The position numbers and the translations under genes were made by a program. From the NCBI GenBank assembly GCA_018609935.1, contig JAHENH010000074.1, positions 1 to 25,579 on the forward strand: a stretch of 25,579 bases of DNA, written 5' to 3'. This DNA comes from Halobacteriales archaeon. GTDB taxonomy: Archaea; Halobacteriota; Halobacteria; Halorutilales; JAHENH01. Within the stretch, counting starts at the first letter, position 1, and every line of letters starts with the position of its first letter. Positions 1 through 7,935 of this stretch are shown here, one piece after another. A model generated the notes under the pieces. That model had not been told where the DNA came from and did no database searches. It worked only from the letters and a program-made list of their open reading frames with translations.

Positions 1-1
1 A

Positions 2-1027
2 CTAGAAGACATAGAAAAATACAGAGAGGAACTAGAAGCCAGACTTGGTAAAGGAAGAGAGATGATGAGGGTAGTTCTTAATAAAGCAAAAAGTGAACCT
101 AAAAAGATAGCTCTAGCAGAAGGTGAAAACGAAAAAGTCGTCAGAGCTGCATATAGAATGCAGGAAGAAGAGTTCGCAGACCCAGTCTTGATTGGTAATA
201 AAAAAGAAATAATTGGAGTAGCTGCGGATCTAGGACTTGAATTTGAACCTGAAGTTATAGATCCCGCTAATGCAGGAGAAGAATACACAGAAACTCTATA
301 CAAAAAAAGGCAAAGAAAGGGAGTAACAAAAAGTGAGGCGGAGGAACTTATAGAGGATCCAAACTATTTCGGAAGCGTAATTGTAGAGAAAGGAGAAGCA
401 GACGCTCTCCTTACAGGACTAACACATCATTATCCATCAGCACTTAGACCTCCACTAGAAATAATAGGTACGGCAGAAAACAAAGAATACGCAGCAGGTG
501 TCTATATGCTTGCATTCGAAGACAGAGTAATATTTATAGCTGATGCAACAGTAAACCTTGAACAGGATGAAAAAGTATTATCTGAAGTAGCTAGACACAC
601 AGCACAGCTTGCAAGAAGGTTCAACGTGGAACCAAGAGTAGCTTTCCTATCCTATTCAGACTTTGGAAGTGTAGAAAATAACGAAACACGAAAACCTAAA
701 AAAGCCGCAAAAATGCTAAGAGAAGACCCAAATATTGACTTCCACGTAGACGGAGAAATGCAGGCAGATACAGCGGTAGTAGAAAAAATGCTTAAAGAGG
801 AATACAGTTTCTGTGAACTAAGCGAACCAGCTAATGTTTTAGTATTCCCTAATCTAGACTCCGGAAATATATCTTATAAACTACTTCAAAGACTTGGAGG
901 TGCAGAAGCAATAGGACCAATGCTTGTAGGTATGGCAAAACCGGTACATGTACTACAAAGAGGGGATGACGTTCAAGACATAGTAAATCTCGCAGCAGTC
1001 GCAGTAGTAGATGCACAAGACAGATAA
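2..1027 (+). CDS. maeB: NADP-dependent malic enzyme, C-terminal phosphotransacetylase-like part (5' end outside window)
   Basis: This is the phosphate acetyl/butyryltransferase-like domain that is fused behind the malic enzyme domain in MaeB-type enzymes, which decarboxylate malate to pyruvate with NADP. The frame is open to the left edge: codons before the internal ATG pair at 62-67 encode a charged linker ending RLGKGREMM, as in MaeB between the two domains. The body carries family signatures such as GLTHHYPSALRP, the stretch DATVN, the acidic segment DGEMQADTA and the tail GAEAIGPMLVGM followed by KPVHVLQRG and AVAVVDAQ. A stand-alone Pta is less likely because the frame runs through the linker. 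In MaeB this domain is thought to be regulatory (acetyl-CoA sensing) rather than catalytic. The catalytic malic domain lies upstream of the window and cannot be checked. It faces the minus-strand radical SAM gene tail to tail across 69 bases. Confidence 0.9.
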   Translation, partial: LEDIEKYREELEARLGKGREMMRVVLNKAKSEPKKIALAEGENEKVVRAAYRMQEEEFADPVLIGNKKEIIGVAADLGLEFEPEVIDPANAGEEYTETLYKKRQRKGVTKSEAEELIEDPNYFGSVIVEKGEADALLTGLTHHYPSALRPPLEIIGTAENKEYAAGVYMLAFEDRVIFIADATVNLEQDEKVLSEVARHTAQLARRFNVEPRVAFLSYSDFGSVENNETRKPKKAAKMLREDPNIDFHVDGEMQADTAVVEKMLKEEYSFCELSEPANVLVFPNLDSGNISYKLLQRLGGAEAIGPMLVGMAKPVHVLQRGDDVQDIVNLAAVAVVDAQDR

Positions 1028-1096
1028 CACCAAGAAAAGAAAAAACCACATTTAGTTTTCCTAATTTTCTAAAATCTTTAAAATATAAAGATATCT

Positions 1097-2341
1097 TTAG
1101 TTGAAATATTCTTTTTCAGGGTTACTTATATGTTTTTCTATAAGACAGAACCTATCAGGATATAATTCAGATGTTTTTCTTATTAATTTTTTATCTATAC
1201 GTATATACAGATCTAAACCCATTTTTTCACATATTTCTTCCATCCACTTAATATGGTTTAGTGAATAATCTAGCCATTCTTCTATATCATTTATACGTCT
1301 TAAAGAGTTAGCAAGTTCATTTTTACCTGACTTATCAGCTAGACTAGCCGTCATTTTAATGTTGTTACCTCTATGGTTTATTGTTTCATGGAAAACAGCT
1401 TCCGGTTCCACTTTTTTTATTTCTTCTAAAAGATCCTGTATATCTTTCTTAACCATGTTAGGATACGTTGGAGAGATACAGACATATCTTCTTATGTCTT
1501 TTCTACCTAATCTCTTTAAAGCTCTAATTCTACTTGAAGGTGGAGGGGCACCTGGTTCGATAGCTCTTACTAGACTATCATCTCTAGATGGAATTGAAAA
1601 CCCAACTAATATTTGATCAGATTCTCCATATAAATCAATATCTCTAAGTGCTAACGGACTTCTTGTTAGGATCCTAACAGGTTTATCATGTTTTATAAGT
1701 TCAGCTATACATCCCCTAGATATCTGTGCTGTTCTCTTATCCTGGTATGGATCCGTTCCACTTGAAAGCAATACAGATCCTTCACCTGTATTAGATCTTT
1801 TCCATTTCTGTTTATTTTCTAGTTTTCTCGATAACCGTTCAGGTAGATCATCTCTATATAATATATAATTTCCCCAATCTTTCCCGCCTTTCTTACCAGT
1901 TTTATTTTGTATCATATCTCCACGAGCACTAATAGCGGGTGTATTGGGAACATAACAAAATCTACACCCATGCATACATCCAGTAGCTACATTTATAACA
2001 TAGTCACAGAGACTTATACTTGATCCAGATAAAACAGATTTTGTTGGATCAGGAACATGTATTTTGTCAGATATACCAGATTTCTCTATATTTTTTACAC
2101 AACTCCAACACAAAAGATTTCCAGCATTATCAGCACTAAATCTACCTTCAATCTCTGAACCACAACCTGAACACGAAAATCCTTTGTTCCAGAGATCTAT
2201 TCTATCTGTAGGACTACCATGTTGTCTCTCCATACTCCTAAGCTCGGACAACCTAGGAGTTTTAGAAAACTCCTCTAAAATAGTATTTTTATCCTTTAAT
2301 ATAAACACCCCATTAGGTCCTGAATCCCTAAATATATACAT
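1097..2341 (-). CDS. Radical SAM protein with N-terminal zinc ribbon (spore photoproduct lyase-like group)
   Basis: This 414-residue protein carries the radical SAM cluster motif CMHGCRFC (Cys122, Cys126, Cys129), which would bind a 4Fe-4S cluster and cleave S-adenosylmethionine. The segment LLSSGTDPYQ after it and the GFSIPS and EPGAPPPSSRI segments resemble the SplB-related radical SAM proteins common in archaea. Before the radical SAM domain there is a two-knuckle zinc ribbon, CSGC at 57-60 and CWSC at 78-81, which suggests nucleic-acid or protein binding. The ATG at 2341 is the first start. The substrate is not known: true spore photoproduct lyase repairs thymine dimers, but an assignment to DNA repair here would be guesswork. 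It lies 122 bases behind prs on the same strand, with an inverted repeat in the gap, so it may have its own promoter. Confidence 0.85.
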   Translation of the reverse strand: MYIFRDSGPNGVFILKDKNTILEEFSKTPRLSELRSMERQHGSPTDRIDLWNKGFSCSGCGSEIEGRFSADNAGNLLCWSCVKNIEKSGISDKIHVPDPTKSVLSGSSISLCDYVINVATGCMHGCRFCYVPNTPAISARGDMIQNKTGKKGGKDWGNYILYRDDLPERLSRKLENKQKWKRSNTGEGSVLLSSGTDPYQDKRTAQISRGCIAELIKHDKPVRILTRSPLALRDIDLYGESDQILVGFSIPSRDDSLVRAIEPGAPPPSSRIRALKRLGRKDIRRYVCISPTYPNMVKKDIQDLLEEIKKVEPEAVFHETINHRGNNIKMTASLADKSGKNELANSLRRINDIEEWLDYSLNHIKWMEEICEKMGLDLYIRIDKKLIRKTSELYPDRFCLIEKHISNPEKEYFN

Positions 2342-2386
2342 TTTAGTTATCTCTAACTATCAACGCTATACAGATAAGTTAAATAA

Positions 2387-2406
2387 TTTCCTAAACCTTA
2401 GGGAAA
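2387..2406. repeat. Short imperfect inverted repeat between prs and the radical SAM gene
   Basis: The arms TTTCCTAA and TTAGGGAAA pair with one bulged G around a three-base loop. The site lies 46 bases upstream of the radical SAM start codon and 58 bases beyond the prs stop. It could be an operator for the radical SAM gene or a hairpin at the prs 3' end. No T-run follows it on the minus strand in the manner of a bacterial terminator. It could also be chance in AT-rich DNA. Confidence 0.35.
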
Positions 2407-2463
2407 TAAATTATGAATTAATATAGAAATAGGTTCCCTAGTCTATTCCAATATTTATTTTAG

Positions 2464-3303
2464 TTATTCTACAACTGAATTTGTAATTACTTGAGATACA
2501 GTTGCTTTACTTAATGTTGTCTCTATTGTGTCGGTAGTCACAATTTTTTCTATATCAGTAGAGAAAAGACGTAATACAGCATTTTCAGCAAATACAGGAT
2601 GTATACATCCCACACTAACAGATGATGGACCTTGTTTTTTTAACATCTCTATAGCTTCAGTCATAGTTCCACCAGTAGAAATCATATCATCTACCACTAT
2701 TACATCTTGGTCTTTTATTCCAAGATTCTTAGGTGTTATCTCAACTTTATCTCCGGAAATTCTTTCCTTTTCAAGAAAATCTGAATCCCCTCCTATAGAT
2801 GAGGCAACGTTTTGTGCCAGATCAATAGCTCCTTTATCTGGAGATAAAACGATAGGAGAGTCAACATCAAAAAAAGGTGTAAGTACAGAAGAGGCATCTA
2901 GGTTTTGTGTAGAACAATCAAACCAATCAAGAACTGAGGATTCATGTATATTTATTGTTGTAACAGAATCTACTCCGTCTATAGCTGTTATAAGAGCTCT
3001 AGCAGAAATAGGCTGTCCAGGTTCAAATTTTTTATCTTGGCGAGAATATCCCATATATGGTATAACTAAGTCAACATGTGATGTCTCTGAACATATATCT
3101 ATTAACTGTAATAGTTCTATCCAAGACCGTTCAGTTGTAGTAGACGCAACTATTATAGATCTTTTAGCTTTCTGTATTTCAGGTACAGAAACTAGCAACT
3201 CTCCATCAGGAAATCTCTCATATTCTACACAAGCCAATTTCTCACTTGATTTTTTCGCTATTCTTGAAGCAAGAATTTGAGACTGTGAACCAGCGACTAT
3301 CAT
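2464..3303 (-). CDS. prs: Ribose-phosphate pyrophosphokinase (PRPP synthetase)
   Basis: The enzyme makes 5-phosphoribosyl 1-pyrophosphate from ribose 5-phosphate and ATP for nucleotide and some amino-acid synthesis in the cytoplasm. Visible landmarks, numbered from the ATG, are the RFPDGE segment near 30, the ATP-binding PYMGYSRQDK near 82-91, FEPGQPISAR near 93-102, DKGA near 156-159, the flexible-loop sequence KERISGDKV near 179-187, and the PRPP-binding loop VIVVDDMISTGGTM near 201-214. At 279 residues it matches archaeal PRPP synthetases, which are shorter than bacterial ones (about 315). I chose the ATG at 3303: the frame extends one codon to a TTG at 3306, but the ATG leads directly into the conserved MIVAGSQS. 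The radical SAM gene follows on the same strand. purM, whose pathway consumes PRPP, lies elsewhere in the window and is not co-transcribed. Confidence 0.95.
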   Translation of the reverse strand: MIVAGSQSQILASRIAKKSSEKLACVEYERFPDGELLVSVPEIQKAKRSIIVASTTTERSWIELLQLIDICSETSHVDLVIPYMGYSRQDKKFEPGQPISARALITAIDGVDSVTTINIHESSVLDWFDCSTQNLDASSVLTPFFDVDSPIVLSPDKGAIDLAQNVASSIGGDSDFLEKERISGDKVEITPKNLGIKDQDVIVVDDMISTGGTMTEAIEMLKKQGPSSVSVGCIHPVFAENAVLRLFSTDIEKIVTTDTIETTLSKATVSQVITNSVVE

Positions 3304-3433
3304 CAAAACTCTTTAAGTAAACAAAAAACAAGAATTTTATCTAATTAAGATTATATCTATATATCCAAAACTGAAAATCTATAAATATTTTAATATAATT
3401 TTGAACCATAGTGATGATGGAACAAAAGAGTGT

Positions 3434-4483
3434 TTAGATATATTCTGGAAAGTTTTGTTTTGTCTTTTTAAGTACTTTTTCCGGCATCCAATCTAGATAT
3501 CTTGTATATACAGGAAGCCTTTCTTCTAGATCTAGATTATATTTTTCTGCTAATTCGTCTAATTCCTTTATTTCTGGCCAGTCATAGTCAGGATTTACAA
3601 AGTCTTTAGTTACTGGTGATACTCCCCCGAGATCGTCTATACCACAACCTAGGAGGGCTTCTACAGGAGCTATATTAGGAGGGGCTTGAACTGAGATTTC
3701 TTCAGGTAGTGTTTTTCTCGCCATAGCCACTACCTTTCTCATAGTTTCTATTGATGGAGATCCATTATCCCATCGCTTGTTTGGCATAACATTTTGTATT
3801 ATTACTTCTTGTATATGTCCGTATTTTTCGTGTAATTTTTTTATGGTTAATAGACTTTCAGCTCTATCTCTCCAGTCTTCCCCTATACCTATAAGTAAGC
3901 CAGTAGTAAATGGTATTTTAAGTTTACCTGCTGTCTCTATAGCTTGTATTCTTTCCTCTGGCGTTTTATGTCTGGGGCCCGAATGCACATCCAGTTTTGC
4001 AGTAGTTTCAAGCATTAAACCCATACTGGAATTAACTTCCTTTAGTATCTCCATTTCCTCTGGTGATAAATACCCTATATTAGTATGTGGAAGTAGTCCC
4101 TGATCAAGGGAAACTTCACATGCTTTATATATATAAGATATGAAAGAGTCAAAACCCCAACTTGATAGTGTATCATATAAGGATTCTTTATATCTAGAGC
4201 CAGGTTTATCTCCAGTTACAAATAGTGCCTCTGTACATCCTGCTTTAGCAGCATTTTTTGACTGTTTTTCAACTTCATCTATAGATACTATTTTTTCCTC
4301 TCCAGGAGGGTCGAAAAAAGTACAATAACTACAAGTGTATCTACAAGCAGTAGTTAAAGGAAAAAAATAATTTTTTGAAAATGTAAGTTTTTTAGCAGTC
4401 TCTATATCATCCGGATCTATTTCTAATAGGTTTTCTATCTCTTTTTTTTCTATGTTATCTACAATTTCTATTTTTGTACTCAT
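3434..4483 (-). CDS. cofG: 7,8-didemethyl-8-hydroxy-5-deazariboflavin (FO) synthase subunit CofG
   Basis: CofG is the radical SAM half of FO synthase. Together with CofH it builds the deazaflavin chromophore of coenzyme F420. The protein has 349 residues, in the usual range for stand-alone archaeal CofG. The cluster motif CRYTCSYC (Cys47, Cys51, Cys54), preceded by NYFFPLTTA and followed by TFF, is typical of CofG. Other signatures are SWGFDSFISY, LLPHTNIGYLSPEEM, ETTAKL with GPRHKTPEERI, and GIGEDWRDR. The C-terminal part contains GISDLGGVSPVT-like sequence (GIDDLGGVSPVT), also characteristic. The start is the ATG at 4483. CofH and later F420 genes are not in the window. The presence of CofG implies that the organism makes F420 or at least FO, as methanogens and haloarchaea do. 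Confidence 0.95.
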   Translation of the reverse strand: MSTKIEIVDNIEKKEIENLLEIDPDDIETAKKLTFSKNYFFPLTTACRYTCSYCTFFDPPGEEKIVSIDEVEKQSKNAAKAGCTEALFVTGDKPGSRYKESLYDTLSSWGFDSFISYIYKACEVSLDQGLLPHTNIGYLSPEEMEILKEVNSSMGLMLETTAKLDVHSGPRHKTPEERIQAIETAGKLKIPFTTGLLIGIGEDWRDRAESLLTIKKLHEKYGHIQEVIIQNVMPNKRWDNGSPSIETMRKVVAMARKTLPEEISVQAPPNIAPVEALLGCGIDDLGGVSPVTKDFVNPDYDWPEIKELDELAEKYNLDLEERLPVYTRYLDWMPEKVLKKTKQNFPEYI

Positions 4484-4528
4484 TTTTTATTTAAATTAAT
4501 ATATCTCTGCTTTCTTTTTTACTGTACT

Positions 4529-4544
4529 TATATAAATATAAAAA
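4529..4544 (-). promoter_or_regulatory. Candidate TATA box for cofG
   Basis: Read on the minus strand, the gap between cofG and the DUF58 gene contains TTTATATTTATATAAG, preceded by a short purine and G run that could act as a BRE. It lies about 46-61 bases upstream of the cofG ATG, so a transcript would have a leader of roughly 20-30 bases. This fits an archaeal TATA element, but the surrounding DNA is AT-rich, so chance resemblance is likely. Confidence 0.35.
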
Positions 4545-4583
4545 CCCGTTTCTATTTTATGGTTTATTTTCTACAATATTTTT

Positions 4584-5441
4584 TCATTCTACCCAAGCCT
4601 TCGAAAAGGAATCAAAGAAATCGTCTCCTGTATTTATTAATACGTGATCGGCCATATAGTCATCAGCATATTCACTCACAGTATCAATATGGTTTTCAAG
4701 TTTTTGCTGATACTGTTTTTTTATTCTGTTACTTAGATATGTACGAAGTTCGAATCCTTTCTCCATTTCTTCAAATATTGTATCTCCACTAGCAGGAAGT
4801 TCGAGTTCCTCAGGTGCTATTATATGTCCTAAAACAAGATAGTTATCTGAAAGCCCCCTAATTCCTTCCCTTATCCCCTCTGTGTCTCCTATAAAGTCAC
4901 TTACCACAATGACAAGTGACCTTGATTTTATCTGTGAAGAATAATCTTCAAAAGAAGTTCTGAAATCTGTTGTTCCTTCTAGTTCTCTTTCATTTAATAA
5001 GTCTATCAGTCTAAGTATTTCTCCCCTATTTGATGCCCCAGTATCTAGACGTTCGAATGTATCTGTAAAAATAGAAAATCTAAAATCGTTGTTTTCAGCA
5101 TTGGCTAAATAGGCATATCCTAGACCTATCTTTGCAGCGTAGTCAAACTTATTTTTATTATCTTCACCAAAATCCATTGATTCAGTTGCATCAAGTAAAA
5201 TATGTATTGTTAGGTTACGTTCTTCTTCAAACTGTTTTATATATAGTTCATCTGTCCTAGCATAGAGTTTCCAATCTATAAGTCTTGTATCATCTCCTGG
5301 ATAGTATTCTCTGTGGTCACTAAATGTTAGCCCCTCTCCTACATGTGGTGAGTGTTGCTCACCCTGAAAAATTGAATTTACCTTTCTTTTAAGTTCAGAA
5401 TCAAATCTTTCAAGCTCATCCAAAAAATCAGGCTCTATCAT
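4584..5441 (-). CDS. DUF58 protein (vWA-like partner of MoxR)
   Basis: This 285-residue soluble protein carries the DUF58 hallmark REYYPGDDTRLIDWKLYART at residues 44-63, followed by the start of a von Willebrand A-like fold with the metal-site motif DATES (Asp84, Thr86, Ser88) in place of the usual DxSxS. No membrane segment is seen, so it is probably cytoplasmic. DUF58 proteins are nearly always encoded beside MoxR AAA+ ATPases and are thought to act as their adaptors or substrates-recognition partners, although the reaction is not known for most. It is the last gene of the six-gene minus-strand operon and starts 25 bases after the moxR stop. The ATG at 5441 gives the expected N-terminus. 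Confidence 0.9.
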   Translation of the reverse strand: MIEPDFLDELERFDSELKRKVNSIFQGEQHSPHVGEGLTFSDHREYYPGDDTRLIDWKLYARTDELYIKQFEEERNLTIHILLDATESMDFGEDNKNKFDYAAKIGLGYAYLANAENNDFRFSIFTDTFERLDTGASNRGEILRLIDLLNERELEGTTDFRTSFEDYSSQIKSRSLVIVVSDFIGDTEGIREGIRGLSDNYLVLGHIIAPEELELPASGDTIFEEMEKGFELRTYLSNRIKKQYQQKLENHIDTVSEYADDYMADHVLINTGDDFFDSFSKAWVE

Positions 5442-5466
5442 TAATCTAAAAAAGGCTTTTAATATA

Positions 5467-6402
5467 TTATAGTAGATCTCTTATTGCATCTTCTGGTGTT
5501 ATACCTTCTCTTTCAGCCCTAAAGTCTACTATTATACGATGCCTAAGAACAGGTACGGACATATCCTTTATATCTTCTTCACTAACATGTGATCTTCCCC
5601 GGAGAAACGCCCGTGCTTTAGAAGTTAGTATAAGAGAAAGAGTTGCACGTGGACTTGCACCAAACTCTATATCTTCAGTATCTCTTGTCTTTGTAACTAT
5701 CTTTATTGCCTTATCTCGTAGATCATCAGATATAGGAACATCTCTGACAAGATCTTGTATTCTAACTAATTCGTTTCCGGTTAAAACCTTGTCAAGTTTT
5801 ATATCTTTATGTGTTTGTCTAGTGTATCGTTCAGCTATCTCTACTTCTTCATCAAATGATGGATAATCAAAAACAATCTTCATCGCGAATCTGTCTTGTT
5901 GGGCTTCGGGTAAAGGATACGTTCCCTCCTGGTCTATAGGATTTTGTGTTGCAAGTACAAAAAACGGACGTGGTAGTCTATATGTTTCTCCACCTGCAGT
6001 CACCTGTTTTTCCTCCATAGCCTCAAGTAGTGCTGCCTGAGTTTTTGGTGTGGCTCGGTTTATCTCATCAGCTAGTACAACATTAGAAAAAATAGGTCCT
6101 TCTTGAAATACAAACCTTTTTTGATTACCTTCCTCTCTTATCACTTCAGTACCAGTTACATCAGAAGGCATTAAATCAGGTGTATTTTGTATTCTAGAAA
6201 AATCCATGTCTGTAACATCAGCTATTGTACGTATCATCAAAGTTTTTGCAAGACCTGGGTTTCCTTCAAGTAAAGCATTTCCGTCACACATCATACACAC
6301 CAAAACACGTTCCAGTTCGTCTTGCTGTCCTACTATCTTTTTAGCTACCTCTTCTTCTACTGCTTGCATCTTATTTTTTAACGTCTCTACTTCTTGACTC
6401 AT
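5467..6402 (-). CDS. moxR: MoxR-family AAA+ ATPase
   Basis: This 311-residue ATPase is the motor of the operon. Visible motifs are Walker A GNPGLAKT (47-54), Walker B VVLADEINR (108-116) with Asp112 and Glu113, the sensor-1 region ATQNP (151-155), and the MoxR-typical GPIFSNVVLADEINRA and PLPEAQQDRF segments. The C-terminal lid contains the family sequence GASPRATLSL. MoxR proteins form hexamers and are thought to act as chaperones that insert cofactors or mature protein complexes together with vWA proteins. The gene starts at the ATG at 6402, 13 bases after the stop of the three-pass membrane protein gene, and is followed by the DUF58 gene. Co-transcription with the whole 4584-12108 block is very likely. 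Its substrate is not known. Confidence 0.95.
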   Translation of the reverse strand: MSQEVETLKNKMQAVEEEVAKKIVGQQDELERVLVCMMCDGNALLEGNPGLAKTLMIRTIADVTDMDFSRIQNTPDLMPSDVTGTEVIREEGNQKRFVFQEGPIFSNVVLADEINRATPKTQAALLEAMEEKQVTAGGETYRLPRPFFVLATQNPIDQEGTYPLPEAQQDRFAMKIVFDYPSFDEEVEIAERYTRQTHKDIKLDKVLTGNELVRIQDLVRDVPISDDLRDKAIKIVTKTRDTEDIEFGASPRATLSLILTSKARAFLRGRSHVSEEDIKDMSVPVLRHRIIVDFRAEREGITPEDAIRDLL

Positions 6403-6415
6403 ATTTTTAATTAAT

Positions 6416-7297
6416 TTATTCTCTAATACGTAGATTGTATTCTTTAACTAATTCAGAATCTTCTATTTGTTCTTCAGAACTGTATCCTGATCTCTGGGCT
6501 TCGACATTTGTATTACTATCACCAGGTAGTTCTCCACTACCATATCCACCACTACCGTCGCCTGTACCTCCTCCAGAGTCTGTAAGCCCAAGATCTAATT
6601 CATCAGATCCAGATCCTACGTTTTCTGATTCTCCTAAAACACTATCCGGGTTCTGCAGTCCTTGATACTGGATATCTTCTGAAGTACCTGTAGTCTGTGA
6701 TCTACCACCACTATCACCCCCACCGCCACCTCCTGGGAATAATCCACCACCTATAGCAAATTGGGTGCTTAGAAATGTAGCAGAACCTATAAGTATTCCT
6801 ATTATAGCTATAATAGCTACTAAAAACCCTATCCTTTTGAGGCTGATAAATCCTTCACTAGTTGTAGATTTAAGGCGTTCAAGCACATCCTCATATAGAT
6901 TTTTTGCCATAACATGATCTTCACCCCTCTTAGAGATATCACGTGCAGTACGAAGAGCTTCACGGACTTCAGGGTTTATAGATTCAAAAGTCTCTATAGT
7001 ACGTCTCTTATATACAACCGCAACATCAAAAATAAAAAACAACAGAGAAACAACAATAGCTATAATTTCTTTACCATCTAAAACCAGATCAGCACTAATA
7101 AAACCAATATAACTACCTATATCAAAACTCCATCCAGGAATCCATGAAGGAGTCCAGAAAGAAAGCCCTAAGATAAGTAAAACTAATATAAGCGAGGACT
7201 CAATAGTCCCATGGATAATCGCAGCCTTAAAAGCTTCACGTTTAACTTCCTTTATAGCTTTTCTTATACTTTTTAACAAATTCTGGTGTTCCGACAT
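6416..7297 (-). CDS. Unrecognised three-pass membrane protein with Gly/Ser-rich tail, in MoxR/vWA operon
   Basis: I do not recognise this 293-residue protein beyond its genomic setting. It begins with a basic amphipathic segment (about 7-27), followed by a membrane span near 30-48, a second near 77-96, a charged middle region (97-153) with a helical look that may lie in the cytoplasm, and a third span near 154-178. Residues 181-293 form a low-complexity tail rich in Gly, Ser, Asp and Glu, including a run of glycines near 188-194 and a GGGTGDGSGG segment. The middle region has a pattern of helices that could pair with a partner such as the coiled-coil protein encoded just upstream (one-base gap) or MoxR. 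Proteins of similar layout sit in comparable haloarchaeal MoxR operons, but I give no family name with confidence. Confidence 0.85.
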   Translation of the reverse strand: MSEHQNLLKSIRKAIKEVKREAFKAAIIHGTIESSLILVLLILGLSFWTPSWIPGWSFDIGSYIGFISADLVLDGKEIIAIVVSLLFFIFDVAVVYKRRTIETFESINPEVREALRTARDISKRGEDHVMAKNLYEDVLERLKSTTSEGFISLKRIGFLVAIIAIIGILIGSATFLSTQFAIGGGLFPGGGGGGDSGGRSQTTGTSEDIQYQGLQNPDSVLGESENVGSGSDELDLGLTDSGGGTGDGSGGYGSGELPGDSNTNVEAQRSGYSSEEQIEDSELVKEYNLRIRE

Positions 7298-7298
7298 A

Positions 7299-7874
7299 TT
7301 ATTGATTAGCTCTACACTGATTTAGCTGAGACTGTAAACTTGCTATCCTATCTTCTAGCTGTGACGTCTCAGCTTCTAGACTCTGAACCCGGCTACTAAG
7401 TCTATCCCTTTCCTGTCTTACACTACTTAGCTCACTTTTAGTAGATTTAAGTTCTTGCTCTGTCTGTTCTAGTTCATCTTCAGTATTTGAAAGTTCCTGT
7501 CTTACTTGTTTTAGTTCATTTCTAGTAGACTGTAGTTGTCTTTCAGCCTGTCTACGTTCCCTTATAGCCTGATCACGCTGTTTTATAGCATCTTCAAGCC
7601 TGCGTTCAGTTTGTTTTAAATCACCTGTTACTTCCTGGAAATCTCCAAGGTCACTTCTTGTTTCTTTAAGTTCCTGGGTAGTATTTTGATATCGTTGCTG
7701 TAACTGTTTTATCTGGCTATTTTTTTGTTGTATCTGGGAATTCATAGAGTCTATTCTTTCATCCATAGAATCCACTCTCTCCTGATAATATATAGTTGCA
7801 CCTGCAGTACCTGCAAATCCAAGAATTACAAGACCCGTCATTAATAAACTAATTTTTCCTCCTATGAACCCCAT
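7299..7874 (-). CDS. Membrane-anchored long coiled-coil protein, in MoxR/vWA operon
   Basis: This 191-residue protein has one N-terminal membrane span (about 7-29) and then, from about residue 30 to the end, an almost unbroken heptad-like sequence rich in Gln, Glu, Arg, Lys, Leu and Ser with no proline. A single long coiled coil of roughly 155 residues is therefore expected. The repeated units of the type ELKxTxxEL suggest internal duplication. The protein ends in QLNQCRANQ, with one cysteine near the C-terminus that could form a disulfide between paired helices. The gene starts 61 bases after the large vWA gene and ends one base before the next start. Its likely role is structural or a spacer within a membrane complex. 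The coiled coil makes distant database matches unreliable. Confidence 0.85.
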   Translation of the reverse strand: MGFIGGKISLLMTGLVILGFAGTAGATIYYQERVDSMDERIDSMNSQIQQKNSQIKQLQQRYQNTTQELKETRSDLGDFQEVTGDLKQTERRLEDAIKQRDQAIRERRQAERQLQSTRNELKQVRQELSNTEDELEQTEQELKSTKSELSSVRQERDRLSSRVQSLEAETSQLEDRIASLQSQLNQCRANQ

Positions 7875-7935
7875 TTTATATATCTATATTCTTTTTACTT
7901 TTCAAACTTTATCAGACAATATATATTATGTTTTT

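Noticed and set aside
2528..3280. 250-codon frame on the plus strand opposite prs
   Set aside because: It has no family resemblance and its composition is that of an antisense frame. The minus-strand PRPP synthetase is unmistakable.
3380..3437. TATAAATA followed about 26 bases later by GTGATGATGG, suggesting a C/D-box RNA or a tiny leaderless frame (MMEQKSV) on the plus strand
   Set aside because: GTGATGA matches a C box, but no CTGA D box follows within the expected distance, and an eight-codon frame that runs into the 3' end of cofG is not convincing.
4745..4765. GTTCGAATCC, similar to a tRNA T-loop
   Set aside because: It lies inside the DUF58 coding sequence, where it encodes GFEL on the other strand. 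No acceptor stem, D-arm or anticodon arm surrounds it.
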